From Desulfosporosinus sp. (GTDB lineage Bacteria > Bacillota > Desulfitobacteriia > Desulfitobacteriales > Desulfitobacteriaceae): DNA of 64,000 nt. The notes beneath the pieces are model-generated. The model saw nothing but the letters and a program-made list of their open reading frames with translations. It searched no databases and had not been told where the DNA came from. Made by a program: the position numbers and the translations under genes. Below are positions 8,389 through 17,056 of the stretch, in pieces (the first letter of the stretch is position 1; each line of letters starts with the position of its first letter). The DNA lies in NCBI GenBank assembly GCA_003513495.1, contig DOPM01000041.1:27415-91414 (forward strand), read 5' to 3'.

Positions 8389-9597
8389 GTGAACTTAACA
8401 ATGAGTCCAGATGATCAAATGTATCGAGCAAAATTTCTGAATTGGCTTAAAGAGAATATCCCTACCGAAGTTGCTTGGGCAGAAGAGGATATATCAGAAG
8501 ACTGGCAAACCCAGGCGGAAATCTTTCGAAAATTCCAAAGAAAACTGTTTGATGCGGGATATGCTGGAATACATTGGCCTAAAGAATACGGAGGGCAAAG
8601 CGGAACGTTAATGCAGCACATTATTGTAACTGAGGAGTTAAGTGCTAATTATCCATGGAAGATGTTCGACAGTCTTTCCGTGGGATTAGTTGCACCAACG
8701 TTACTTTCACGTGGCACCGAAGAACAAAAAAAAGAATTTATTCCCAAGATCCTCTCTGGTGAGCACATATGGTGTCAGGGATTTTCAGAACCTAACGCTG
8801 GGTCAGATTTAGCTAATTTAAGTACTTCTGCAGTTCGTATGGGAGATCGATATATTGTAAATGGTCAAAAAGTATGGACAAGTATTGGGCATTTGGCAGA
8901 TTATTGCATTTTAGTAGTAAGAACTGATCCCAAAGCCAGTAAGCATAAAGGTCTAAGTTATCTTCTGGTTTATATGAAGAGTCCTGGAGTTACAGTAAGG
9001 CCTATAAAACAAATAACAGGCGAAGCTGAATATAACGAGCTTTTTTTTGACAACGTTGAGGTTCCTTTAGACAGACTCGTGGGTAAAGAAAATGAGGGTT
9101 GGTTAATCGCGATAACCACCTTGATGTTTGAAAGAATTATGAATGAGGTTAGTATCTTGCCAAAGCTCCAAAAGTCCCTCGATAGGCTGATAGACCTTGC
9201 AAATAATACTATCCGTGACGGTCAGGTTATTATTAAAAACCCAGTTTATCGGCAAAAGATTGCACTGTTACAAGTAGACGTAGAAGTTATGCGCCTGAAC
9301 CAGTACAGGAACCTAGCTACCCTACTAAAAGGAGAGATGCCTGGTCCAGAAGGTAGTATCGGCAAGGTATTCTGGAGTGAGTTAAACCAACGAATGCAGG
9401 AAACCGCTTTAGAGATTATGGGTCCCTACAGTCAATTACTCAAAGGGTCGAAGTATGCTAAAGATAACGGTAAGTGGACGTTTGATTTTTTGCGAGCTAG
9501 GGGTAATACCATTGAAGGCGGTACAACTGAAATTCAAAAGAACATTATCGGTGAACGGGTACTCGGCCTACCTAAAGATGCAGTTCGCAGAAAGTAA
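8389..9597 (+). CDS. acyl-CoA dehydrogenase, catalytic-type subunit
   Basis: 402-residue acyl-CoA dehydrogenase that would oxidise an acyl-CoA to the 2-enoyl-CoA with FAD, passing electrons to an electron-transfer flavoprotein. The flavin-binding middle domain motif (WCQGFSEPNAGSDLANL) and the C-terminal RGNTIEGGTTEIQKNIIGERVLGLP are present, including the Glu of the IEGGT segment that acts as base in this family. GTG start at 8389 after AGAGGAGG. It is followed 14 bases later by a second dehydrogenase that lacks this Glu, and the two are probably a heteromeric pair. Transcribed with the CoA ligase upstream. Confidence 0.9.
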   Translation: MNLTMSPDDQMYRAKFLNWLKENIPTEVAWAEEDISEDWQTQAEIFRKFQRKLFDAGYAGIHWPKEYGGQSGTLMQHIIVTEELSANYPWKMFDSLSVGLVAPTLLSRGTEEQKKEFIPKILSGEHIWCQGFSEPNAGSDLANLSTSAVRMGDRYIVNGQKVWTSIGHLADYCILVVRTDPKASKHKGLSYLLVYMKSPGVTVRPIKQITGEAEYNELFFDNVEVPLDRLVGKENEGWLIAITTLMFERIMNEVSILPKLQKSLDRLIDLANNTIRDGQVIIKNPVYRQKIALLQVDVEVMRLNQYRNLATLLKGEMPGPEGSIGKVFWSELNQRMQETALEIMGPYSQLLKGSKYAKDNGKWTFDFLRARGNTIEGGTTEIQKNIIGERVLGLPKDAVRRK

Positions 9598-9611
9598 GGA
9601 GGAGGAAATCA

Positions 9612-10748
9612 GTGGATTTTACCTTGACTATAGAACAAGAGATGTTAAGACAAAGTGCCCGAAAATTTTTGAATACAAACTTTACGAATGATTATGTTCG
9701 GGAGATGTGGGAAAACACTCAGGGCTATGAACCAGAGATGTGGACGAAAATAGCTGATCTAGGGTGGATGGGCTTGACTATCCCCGAAGAGTACGGAGGT
9801 TTAGGTCTCACTTTTCGGGACTTGGGTGTTATCTTGCATGAAATGGGACGGGTCGTTATGCCAGGACCTTTTTTCTCAACGGTAGTATTGGCAACGGAGT
9901 TGATCAAAATGGCGGGAAGTGAAGCCCAAAGGTCTAATCTCTTAGAAAAGATTGCCTCGGGAAAGCTAATAGCCACTGTTGCCTTGTATGAAGAGGAGGT
10001 TGAGTGGGGAGCGGACGGAATCAAACTTTCAGCAACTAAAAACGGTGAAAGCTATTCTTTACAGGGGACGAAACTTTTTGTGCCAGATGCTCATTGTGCG
10101 GATCTAATCATCGTCGCAGCACGGACTCAAAAACACGTTGACGTAAATGAGGGGATTTCATTATTCCTAGTTGATCCTCAGGCGGAAGGGGTCAAGATTG
10201 AACTTTTACCAACCATGGACCATGGAAGGAAACAGTGTGCAGTATCTTTTTTGAATACGACTGTTTCCAGTAATGAGATATTGGGGGAGGTTGGAAAAGG
10301 ATGGACGATTCTAGAAAAAATGTTAACCCGGGCTAATATTGCCTTAGGTCTTGAAATGCTGGGTGGCGGTGAAAAAGTGCTGGAAATCGCAACCGAATAT
10401 TCTAAAGTCAGGGTTCAGTTTGGACAGCCCATTGGTTCGTATCAAGCGATCAAGCATAAATGCGCTGAGATGCTTTTGCAAGTAGAAAGCTCTAGATCTA
10501 TCGCAGAGTATGCTGCATGGACGGTAGACGGTAACCCTCACGAAGAAAGTAAATCGGCTTCTCTTGCTAAAACCTACGTAGGGAATATGTATCGAAAGGC
10601 AGCTGCCGCCACGCTCCAAATACTCGGAGGTATAGGTTTTAGTTGGGAGCATGACATCCACTTATATTATAAGCGTGCGCTGGCTTCTGAAGCTATGTTT
10701 GGAGACACTGTGTTTCATCTTGAACATCTGGCTAGTCAGTGGGATTAG
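9612..10748 (+). CDS. acyl-CoA dehydrogenase-like subunit lacking the usual catalytic Glu
   Basis: 378 residues with the acyl-CoA dehydrogenase fold: an N-terminal helical domain with a GLTIPEEYGGLGL loop, then a C-terminal domain with RVQFGQPIGSYQAIKH and ILGGIGFSWEHDIH. The position of the usual YEGT catalytic motif reads FGDT, and the isovaleryl-CoA-dehydrogenase alternative Glu is also not evident. This pattern is known from non-catalytic subunits of heterotetrameric enzymes such as the actinobacterial steroid side-chain ChsE1/ChsE2 (FadE28/FadE29) pair. GTG start with GGAGGAGG just upstream, 14 bases after its partner. Inference: it is the second subunit of an alpha2beta2 dehydrogenase with the 8389 product. 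Confidence 0.85.
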   Translation: MDFTLTIEQEMLRQSARKFLNTNFTNDYVREMWENTQGYEPEMWTKIADLGWMGLTIPEEYGGLGLTFRDLGVILHEMGRVVMPGPFFSTVVLATELIKMAGSEAQRSNLLEKIASGKLIATVALYEEEVEWGADGIKLSATKNGESYSLQGTKLFVPDAHCADLIIVAARTQKHVDVNEGISLFLVDPQAEGVKIELLPTMDHGRKQCAVSFLNTTVSSNEILGEVGKGWTILEKMLTRANIALGLEMLGGGEKVLEIATEYSKVRVQFGQPIGSYQAIKHKCAEMLLQVESSRSIAEYAAWTVDGNPHEESKSASLAKTYVGNMYRKAAAATLQILGGIGFSWEHDIHLYYKRALASEAMFGDTVFHLEHLASQWD

Positions 10749-10816
10749 ATTAGAGAAAGCTGCAAGCCCAAGATCTAAAATCTAATAATCCTTCAACGCT
10801 AATGATGGAGGGAACT

Positions 10817-11926
10817 ATGAGCGTTTTATTTGAGCCTTATCGTATTAGGAATTTAGAAATTAGAAATCGGTTTGTTCGATCTGCAACGTATGATGGTTAT
10901 GCTGAACCCAATGGTCATGTATCTGAAGGACAAATCAAGCTTTACTCTGATCTGGCTGAAGGCGGGGTCGGATTAATTATAGCGGGTATAGCCTATGTTC
11001 ATCATTCTGGTCAGATATCACCATTTCAAAACTCAATCGCAGGGGATGCAGTTATATCTAGCTTTGAAAAACTAACAAGTATAGTTCATGAACGTGGTGC
11101 CAAAATTGCTCTTCAACTTTTTCACGGCGGGAGAGAAGCAAACTATGTGAAAATAAAAAATAACCTACCCCTTGCCCCGTCAATCATTGAAAATGATCCA
11201 TATTATTTAGGTCAGCATCAAGCCATAACCGAAAAAGAAATTTGGGAGATAATTCATTCCTTTGGGGACGGAGCAAAAAGAGCTAAGGAAGCTGGATTTG
11301 ATGCTGTACAACTTCATGGCGCTCATGCATATTTGTTAAGTCAATTTCTTTCCACGTATACAAACCGAAGACAGGATCAATGGGGCGGAAATCTAGAAAA
11401 CCGTCTTCGTTTACATTTAGAAATATATAGGGACATTAGGAAAAAAGTTGGCAAAGATTATCCAGTATTCATTAAACTTGGAGTAGAAGACGGTCTTTTG
11501 GGTGGACTAGAGTTTAATGAGGGAAAACAAGCGGCCAAACTACTAGCTGATTTTGGATTTGATTCTTTAGAAATAAGTCAAGGTTTAAGGGGAAAACGAT
11601 ATATTGGAACTGAATACAAAACTAATATCAATAGCATTAACAAAGAGGCTTACTATCGAAATTGGTGCCGAGAAATCAAGAACAGCACAGATATTCCTAT
11701 CATGATGGTCGGTGGTTTAAGAAGCTTTTCTCTTATGCAGGAGATTGTTGAAAATGAAGAGGCTGATCTTGTTTCGATATGCCGGCCCCTTATTTGTGAG
11801 CCAGGACTCATTAATGCCTGGAACACTAATCCAACCAAGAAAGCAAAATGTATGTCATGTAATAAATGTGTCGATGCAATTTTTAAAGGAAAGTCAATTC
11901 AATGTAAACATGGGTTTGAAAAATAA
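10817..11926 (+). CDS. old yellow enzyme family NADH:flavin oxidoreductase
   Basis: About 369 residues, a TIM-barrel FMN enzyme of the OYE/2,4-dienoyl-CoA reductase N-terminal type. Typical segments are LFEPYRIRNLEIRNRFVRS at the start, LQLFHGGR, QLHGAHAYLLSQFLS with NRR and WGG following, and GGLRS near the end. The C-terminus has a CMSCNKC motif and a further Cys, as in FadH-type enzymes that carry a [4Fe-4S] cluster, but the FadH FAD/NAD domain is absent. It may reduce a C=C bond of an unsaturated acyl intermediate. An upstream in-frame ATG exists at 10802, but GGAGGG at 10807-10812 fits the ATG at 10817. It ends the ligase-dehydrogenase unit. Confidence 0.85.
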   Translation: MSVLFEPYRIRNLEIRNRFVRSATYDGYAEPNGHVSEGQIKLYSDLAEGGVGLIIAGIAYVHHSGQISPFQNSIAGDAVISSFEKLTSIVHERGAKIALQLFHGGREANYVKIKNNLPLAPSIIENDPYYLGQHQAITEKEIWEIIHSFGDGAKRAKEAGFDAVQLHGAHAYLLSQFLSTYTNRRQDQWGGNLENRLRLHLEIYRDIRKKVGKDYPVFIKLGVEDGLLGGLEFNEGKQAAKLLADFGFDSLEISQGLRGKRYIGTEYKTNINSINKEAYYRNWCREIKNSTDIPIMMVGGLRSFSLMQEIVENEEADLVSICRPLICEPGLINAWNTNPTKKAKCMSCNKCVDAIFKGKSIQCKHGFEK

Positions 11927-11947
11927 GATTTGAAGACAAGCAATAAA

Positions 11948-11990
11948 AGAAGGACTAAACAGACATCTGTTTGGTCCTTCTCTCTGTTTA
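11948..11990. terminator. intrinsic terminator
   Basis: A 16-bp stem (11948-11963 with 11966-11981, one G-U pair) with a two-base loop, followed by a T-rich stretch. It ends the operon of ligase, acyl-CoA dehydrogenases and OYE reductase. Confidence 0.85.
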
Positions 11991-12077
11991 ATGCGTAGAT
12001 AATAAGCCTTTTCAATAATCCTCATCTATATGTTCGCATAGAAATGTGCGTATATTCATACATAAATAGTCTTAAAG

Positions 12078-12092
12078 TGTATAGAGAGTACA
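12078..12092. promoter_or_regulatory. candidate activator-binding site (TGTATA-N5-TACA)
   Basis: TGTATA-GAGAG-TACA inside a GTGTA..TACAC inverted repeat, about 40 bases upstream of the -24/-12 promoter at 12133. It has the same spacing as the motif at 13600. The rest of 11991-12269 has no gene. Confidence 0.4.
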
Positions 12093-12132
12093 CATATTTT
12101 TAATTCATAGTCAGATATAGGTAAATAACGAA

Positions 12133-12148
12133 TGGAATAAAACTTGCA
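12133..12148 (+). promoter_or_regulatory. sigma-54 (-24/-12) promoter
   Basis: TGGAAT-N5-TTGCA with a 10-base GG-to-GC gap. The -24 box departs from TGGCAC at two positions, but spacing, the -12 box and the upstream repeat support it. It precedes the second solute-binding protein by about 120 bases. Confidence 0.7.
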
Positions 12149-12269
12149 TATAATAGTCAGTGTATTAATAATATTCAAATAATTCAGACTGAAAGGGGGA
12201 GACGCTATAGACATAGACAGTAACGGTTAATCACTTTTTAAGTGATAAAAAAAGAAAGAGGTGCAATAA

Positions 12270-13469
12270 ATGAACCGTAAGAATTGTATAGGATTAGTAA
12301 TTACCCTAATCATACTGTTGGTTATTACAGGGTGTAGTACCAAAACTGCTCCTATTAGCACCACCTCCTCTACTAGTATGGAGATAAAGACGATTAACAT
12401 CGGTTATACTGGGCCCTTAAGTGGCGGCGCTGCATTATATGGTAAAGATAATACAGATGGATTGGATATGGCTGTAGATGAAATTAATGCCAAAGGAATG
12501 ATTGTCGGTGAACAAAAGTATAAACTCAATTTAGTTAAATTAGATGACCAATACTTACCAGACAAAGCTGCGACAAATGCACGAAGATTAAAGGCGGAGT
12601 ACAATACACCTGTCATATTTACACCACACAGTGGGGGTGCTTTTGCACTTCAACAATTCAATGAAACTGATGGATTTTTGCTCGCGGCTTACACCAGCGA
12701 ACCGAAAGTTACTTCGGGGGGGAATAAATTAACACTTCGAATTCCTCCCCCTTATAGTCTATATCCAGAAGAGTTCTCCAAGAAAGTAATGGGAAAATAC
12801 GGTAAGAGAATTGCGTTAATTCCAACCACAAGTCAATATGGGAAAGATTGGACTGCAGTGCTCGTTCCGACCTGGGAAAAGCTAGGTGGTACTGTTGTAG
12901 CTAATAATCCAGTGGACTATAATAAAGAAGCTGATTTCAATACCTACATCAGCAAAACCTTAGATAGTAAGCCAGACGTATTGTTCGTAGGTGGGCCTTC
13001 CCAACCAACAGCTATGGTTATTAAACAAGCAAGACAACTAGGGTTCAAGGGTGGATTTTTAGTCATGGACCAAGCCAAAGTAGAACAAATGGCTGAAGTG
13101 GTTCCTTTAGCAGAATTGGACGGAGTTGTAGGTGTTGTACCAGTCTATCTATACGAGGGTCCAGGTACAAAGGCCTTTGTGGATCGATTCAAAGCTAAAT
13201 ATAATAAAATACCTGCATGGGAACCTACTTGGAACTATGAAGTCATGATGCTCGTAGCGAAAGGGATTGAAAAGTCTGGGAGCGTAACGGATGCAACCAA
13301 GATTTTTGAAGGAATCAAAGCTTGCATGCCTTTTGATGATCCTAATCTCGTTGTTCCCTTACCTGGAGTCGATGCAGGTGGAGGCATGTTGACAGATGGA
13401 ACAGGGATCATGGTAGAAAACCAGAAATACGGCAAGCCATTCTCGATTAAAAACCCAGCGGCTAAGTAA
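12270..13469 (+). CDS. branched-chain-amino-acid-type ABC transporter substrate-binding lipoprotein (paralogue)
   Basis: 399-residue lipoprotein (hydrophobic leader ending VITGC) of the type I periplasmic-binding fold, clearly a duplicate of the 368-1570 protein. Long stretches such as IGYTGPLSGGAALYGKD, DDQYLPDKAATNARRLKAEY and NNPVDYNKEADFNTYISK are shared with few changes. The C-terminal third differs more, so the two may bind different ligands or act under different conditions. It has its own sigma-54 promoter and stands alone between terminators. As with the first copy, no permease or ATPase is nearby. Confidence 0.9.
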   Translation: MNRKNCIGLVITLIILLVITGCSTKTAPISTTSSTSMEIKTINIGYTGPLSGGAALYGKDNTDGLDMAVDEINAKGMIVGEQKYKLNLVKLDDQYLPDKAATNARRLKAEYNTPVIFTPHSGGAFALQQFNETDGFLLAAYTSEPKVTSGGNKLTLRIPPPYSLYPEEFSKKVMGKYGKRIALIPTTSQYGKDWTAVLVPTWEKLGGTVVANNPVDYNKEADFNTYISKTLDSKPDVLFVGGPSQPTAMVIKQARQLGFKGGFLVMDQAKVEQMAEVVPLAELDGVVGVVPVYLYEGPGTKAFVDRFKAKYNKIPAWEPTWNYEVMMLVAKGIEKSGSVTDATKIFEGIKACMPFDDPNLVVPLPGVDAGGGMLTDGTGIMVENQKYGKPFSIKNPAAK

Positions 13470-13525
13470 TTCCGATTTCATTATTTACAAAATCTTAGAA
13501 CTAAAATAAAGACCAGAAATTTTGA

Positions 13526-13563
13526 AAGGGCGTAATGAAAATGAGTCTTTACGCCCCTTCTTG
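13526..13563 (+). terminator. intrinsic terminator
   Basis: AAGGGCGTAA (13526-13535) pairs with TTACGCCCCTT (13549-13559) with one bulged C, followed by a T-containing tail. It closes the single-gene unit of the second binding protein. Confidence 0.7.
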
Positions 13564-13599
13564 TTGGTTGAAATATCATTCTCCAGAGATTGAAAAACA

Positions 13600-13614
13600 T
13601 GTATAGTATTTACA
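13600..13614. promoter_or_regulatory. candidate activator-binding site (TGTATA-N5-TACA)
   Basis: TGTATA-GTATT-TACA, with the same half-sites and 5-base spacer as at 12078-12092, about 100 bases upstream of the sigma-54 promoter at 13713. A further half-site-like CTGTAC..CATACACC follows at 13630-13650. Confidence 0.4.
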
Positions 13615-13712
13615 CAAAAGTTTGAAAATTCTGTACTGATTTCATACACCAATAATATGTTTCCGAAGTCGGCATTACGTTATTTATAGGCTTTTAAGAA
13701 GACAAATTCGAA

Positions 13713-13728
13713 TGGCATAAATCTTGCA
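13713..13728 (+). promoter_or_regulatory. sigma-54 (-24/-12) promoter
   Basis: TGGCAT-N5-TTGCA with a 10-base gap between GG and GC, about 205 bases upstream of the MaoC-like gene at 13933. No gene is seen in the 460 bases between 13470 and 13932. Confidence 0.8.
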
Positions 13729-13932
13729 ATTTATATTATCAGAATATTTAAAAAGAGGTGATGCCATAAGATTATTTACCTATTAAAACTGTTAGAATTT
13801 TATCGTGCAAAGTGGGCTATAGACCGGGAAAAAGCAAAAAATTTTAAGAAAATTATTCAGAAAATTCTAAATTAAAGAATAATGACATTTTTTTACTCGA
13901 ATTAGATCTGTAGAAAGGAAAAGAAGCAGCCT

Positions 13933-14346
13933 ATGATTGGCAAAGAATTAATTGGCCGGGAAAGTGAGCCAGTTTTATTAAAAATAAAGCTTGAGGAAGT
14001 GCGTAGGTTCGCAGAGGCCGCAGGAATCCAGTGTAATAACCAAGTGCCTGCAACGTTTGTTGGAACTTTAATTCAGTCTAATATTGGGGGAATCGAGTTA
14101 CCTATACCCGGAATGATTCATGGAGAACAAAAGATTATTTATCATCGACCACTATTTATTGGAGACAGCCTAACTTATAAGCGTCGTGTTAAGGATGTCT
14201 ATGAACGCATGGGTAAGAGCGGAAAGTTAACTTTTATAGTGATTGAGACCACTGGTCATGATTTTGCAGGGGAATTGGTGTTTACCAGCAGTTCTATCTT
14301 AATAAGCCCAGTTCAAGAGGGAGAGAAATTATCAGATAACCTTTAG
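13933..14346 (+). CDS. MaoC-type hotdog dehydratase-like protein
   Basis: 137 residues resembling the N-terminal FAS1_DH/MaoC-like hotdog domain. The start MIGKELIGRESEPVLLKI, the VPATFVGTLI segment and the HGEQKIIYHRPLFIGDSLTYKRRVKDVYER strand-helix are typical. Such proteins hydrate 2-enoyl-CoA or dehydrate 3-hydroxyacyl-CoA, often as one half of a two-subunit enzyme. The partner hotdog subunit is not in the window. It is the first gene of the third sigma-54 unit, followed by 3-hydroxyacyl-CoA dehydrogenase and an acyl-CoA ligase, so a hydration step before oxidation is a sensible guess. Confidence 0.75.
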   Translation: MIGKELIGRESEPVLLKIKLEEVRRFAEAAGIQCNNQVPATFVGTLIQSNIGGIELPIPGMIHGEQKIIYHRPLFIGDSLTYKRRVKDVYERMGKSGKLTFIVIETTGHDFAGELVFTSSSILISPVQEGEKLSDNL

Positions 14347-14395
14347 TATTGTTATCTTAAAAGTATAAATGGAAAAATATATCAGGAGGTTAATA

Positions 14396-15262
14396 ATGGT
14401 AATTAATGACATTAAGAAAATTTGTGTTATTGGTGCTGGTAACATGGGTCATCAAATTGCCTTATGTACAGCTTTGGCAGGCTATCAAGTAAGCTGTACT
14501 GATATTAGTCAAGAAATGTTGAATAAAGCCGAAGATTTTACACGAACTTATTTGCCCGAGCGGGTTGCCAAAGGGAAAATGCAGCAAGACCAAGCAGACC
14601 AAGCTTTAATAAATCTTCGGTTTACCCAGAATTTAGAGGAAGCTGCTGAAGATGCAGATTATGTAATTGAGGCAGCTGTAGAAATAATGGATATTAAAAG
14701 GAAGCTTTTTGCTGAACTGGATCGAATAGCTCCACCTCATGCAATTCTAGCCACCAATAGTTCATTTATTGTCAGCTCGAAGATTGCTGATGCAACGCAG
14801 CGACCAGATAAAGTGTGCAATATGCACTTTTTTAATCCAGCCTTAGTTATGAAACTTGTTGAGGTTGTGCAGGGACCGCATACCTCCCTAGAAACCGCAC
14901 AAATAACCTTGGATTTATGTGCGAAACTTGGTAAAATCGGCGTCTTGCTTAAGAAAGAAATCTATGGTTTCTTAGTGAATCGAATTTTATCGGCGCTACA
15001 TCAAGAGGCCTTATTTCTGGCTGATATGGGAATTGCGAGCCCGGAAGAAATTGATCTGGCAGTAACTAATGCTTTAGGACACCCTATGGGACCATTCCGA
15101 CTCATGGATTTTACAGGTATCGATCTTTCTTATTATATCGGTATGGAACGATATCGAGAAACCCGTGATCCTAAAGATAAGCCCTCCCCCATAATTATAG
15201 AGAAATTTGCTAAAGGGGAATATGGCAAGAAAACAAAAAAAGGTTTTTATTCATATGAGTGA
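14396..15262 (+). CDS. 3-hydroxyacyl-CoA dehydrogenase (copy 1)
   Basis: 288 residues, the length of clostridial Hbd. It has the NAD-binding GAGNMGHQIA motif at the N-terminus, the ATNSS segment, MHFFNPALVMKLVEVV containing the catalytic His, and GFLVNRILSA leading to the C-terminal helical domain with GHPMGPFRLMDFTGID. It oxidises an (S)-3-hydroxyacyl-CoA to 3-ketoacyl-CoA with NAD. An upstream in-frame ATG lies at 14369, but AGGAGG at 14384-14389 sits six bases before ATG 14396, which also aligns with the start of the second copy at 17099. Part of the 13933-16963 operon. Confidence 0.9.
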   Translation: MVINDIKKICVIGAGNMGHQIALCTALAGYQVSCTDISQEMLNKAEDFTRTYLPERVAKGKMQQDQADQALINLRFTQNLEEAAEDADYVIEAAVEIMDIKRKLFAELDRIAPPHAILATNSSFIVSSKIADATQRPDKVCNMHFFNPALVMKLVEVVQGPHTSLETAQITLDLCAKLGKIGVLLKKEIYGFLVNRILSALHQEALFLADMGIASPEEIDLAVTNALGHPMGPFRLMDFTGIDLSYYIGMERYRETRDPKDKPSPIIIEKFAKGEYGKKTKKGFYSYE

Positions 15263-15313
15263 TAAAGTGGGAGCCTTAAGGATTGGATAACTAGGAAAAG
15301 GGAGGATGAAAGG

Positions 15314-16963
15314 ATGCCGAGAAGAGAGAAACTTTGGTTAAAGAGTTACCCAAAGGATGTTAGATATCATATAGATTATCCTTTTAAATCGCTTGGTCAA
15401 TTTTTTGATGAAACTGTGGAAAAGATGCCGGACACAACGGCTATGATTTTTGGAAGTCAGACTATTACCTATAAACAGTTCGGAGATCAGGTCAACCGTT
15501 TTGCCGGTGCTTTAGCTGGTATAGGTGTTAAAAGAGGGGATCGCGTTGGGCTCATGGGTCCAAACTGTCCTCAATGGGAGATTGCCTTTTTCGCTATACT
15601 CAAACTAGGTGCAATTGTTGTGCAAACAAACCCCATGTATATCGAACGTGAAATAGCCTACCAAATGAACGATTCTGGAGCAACGACAATCATTGTTCTA
15701 GAGATGATGTATCCAAGGGTTAAGAATGTATTAGAAGAAACTGCATTAGAGCGGGTAGTTGTTTTTAATTTTATGGCACCAGTTATACCTGCAGAGGGGA
15801 TATATTCCTATGATGAATTAATCAAACATGACCCTGTATATCCCAAGGTATCTATTAATCCCGTCGAAGATCTTGCCGTCTTACAGTATACGGGTGGCAC
15901 TACCGGTGTATCCAAAGGGGTTATGCTTACTCACTTTAATTTAATCGCCAATACCCTCCAAGTTCTTGAATGGGATCCTAACATAAGGTATGGTCAAGAT
16001 CGGATTCTCACGATCCTACCGGTATTTCACGTATATGGCATGACAGACTGCCTAAATTTTGCCGTGGCTATTGCGGCTACGCAGATAATTTTGCCGCGCT
16101 TTGATGTTGATCAATTGCTTGAAACCATTCGCATCCATAAGCCTACTTTTTTTCCAGGTGCGCCAACTATGTTTATGGCAATTAACAGTCATCCCAAGAT
16201 CGCCGAATATCGAGAAAGTATCGTGGCGATCAAATCCTGCACAAGTGGCTCGGCACCATTGCCCCTAGAGGTGGCCCAAAAGTTTGCCGAAGTTACGCAT
16301 GGCGAAGGAGTTTTAGTCGAAGGTTATGGCTTGTCTGAGGCTTCCCCTGTTACGCATTGTAATCCACTCGATCGACCTACGCTTCCCGGCTCTATAGGAT
16401 TGCCGCTCCCTGACACTGATTACGTAATAATGGATTTGGAAACAGGGGATCATGAAGTCCCTGTGGGTGAAATAGGGGAATTATGTATTAGAGGCCCACA
16501 GGTGATGAAAGGGTATTGGCAAAAGCACCTAGAGACGGCTGAAACCCTACGTAATGGTTGGTTGCATACTGGTGATATAGGTAAAATGGATGACGACGGT
16601 TTCTGCTATATTATTGACCGCAAGAAAGACATCATAATTGCTGGCGGATATAATATTTATCCCCGTGATATAGAAGAAGTCCTTTATGAACATCCTAAGG
16701 TTAAAGAGGTTGTTGTAGCAGGGGTACCCGACCTCTATCGTGGGGAAACCGTCAAAGCCTATATTGTTTTACAGCCTGATACTGAAGCTGACGAAATGGA
16801 ATTTATCACCTTTTGCAAGTCTAGGATGGCTGCTTTTAAAGTCCCTCGACATGTAGAGTTTAGAGCTGAATTACCTAGGACTATCGTAGGAAAAGTCTTG
16901 CGCCGACAGCTTGTAGAAGAGGAAAAGGCAAAAATTCAGGCAGCCGCAGCCAGCCAATCCTGA
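15314..16963 (+). CDS. long-chain-fatty-acid-type CoA ligase
   Basis: 549-residue ANL-superfamily acyl-CoA synthetase, intact unlike the 6655 copy. Seen are the P-loop YTGGTTGVSKG, the GYGLSEASP motif, TGDIGKMDDDGFCYIIDRKKD with the hinge, and a C-terminal VGKVLRRQL containing the adenylation lysine. It activates a carboxylic acid to its CoA thioester at the cost of ATP to AMP. It is the last gene of the MaoC-Hbd-ligase unit and is followed by a terminator at 17004. It could provide the activation step that the interrupted ligase would otherwise perform. Chain length or ring preference cannot be told. Confidence 0.9.
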   Translation: MPRREKLWLKSYPKDVRYHIDYPFKSLGQFFDETVEKMPDTTAMIFGSQTITYKQFGDQVNRFAGALAGIGVKRGDRVGLMGPNCPQWEIAFFAILKLGAIVVQTNPMYIEREIAYQMNDSGATTIIVLEMMYPRVKNVLEETALERVVVFNFMAPVIPAEGIYSYDELIKHDPVYPKVSINPVEDLAVLQYTGGTTGVSKGVMLTHFNLIANTLQVLEWDPNIRYGQDRILTILPVFHVYGMTDCLNFAVAIAATQIILPRFDVDQLLETIRIHKPTFFPGAPTMFMAINSHPKIAEYRESIVAIKSCTSGSAPLPLEVAQKFAEVTHGEGVLVEGYGLSEASPVTHCNPLDRPTLPGSIGLPLPDTDYVIMDLETGDHEVPVGEIGELCIRGPQVMKGYWQKHLETAETLRNGWLHTGDIGKMDDDGFCYIIDRKKDIIIAGGYNIYPRDIEEVLYEHPKVKEVVVAGVPDLYRGETVKAYIVLQPDTEADEMEFITFCKSRMAAFKVPRHVEFRAELPRTIVGKVLRRQLVEEEKAKIQAAAASQS

Positions 16964-17003
16964 GTAAGAACAAGTCCTTCGCAGTGAAACTTAAAATTTA
17001 CAC

Positions 17004-17047
17004 AACCCTCAAAGATTGGTTTATTCACCAGTCTAGAGGGTTTTTCT
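17004..17047 (+). terminator. intrinsic terminator
   Basis: AACCCTC (17004-17010) pairs with GAGGGTT (17036-17042), with an inner AGATTGGT/ACCAGTCT stem and a T-run to 17046. A sigma-54 promoter begins only nine bases later, separating the second Hbd gene from the operon before it. Confidence 0.8.
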
Positions 17048-17056
17048 TCTTATAAT

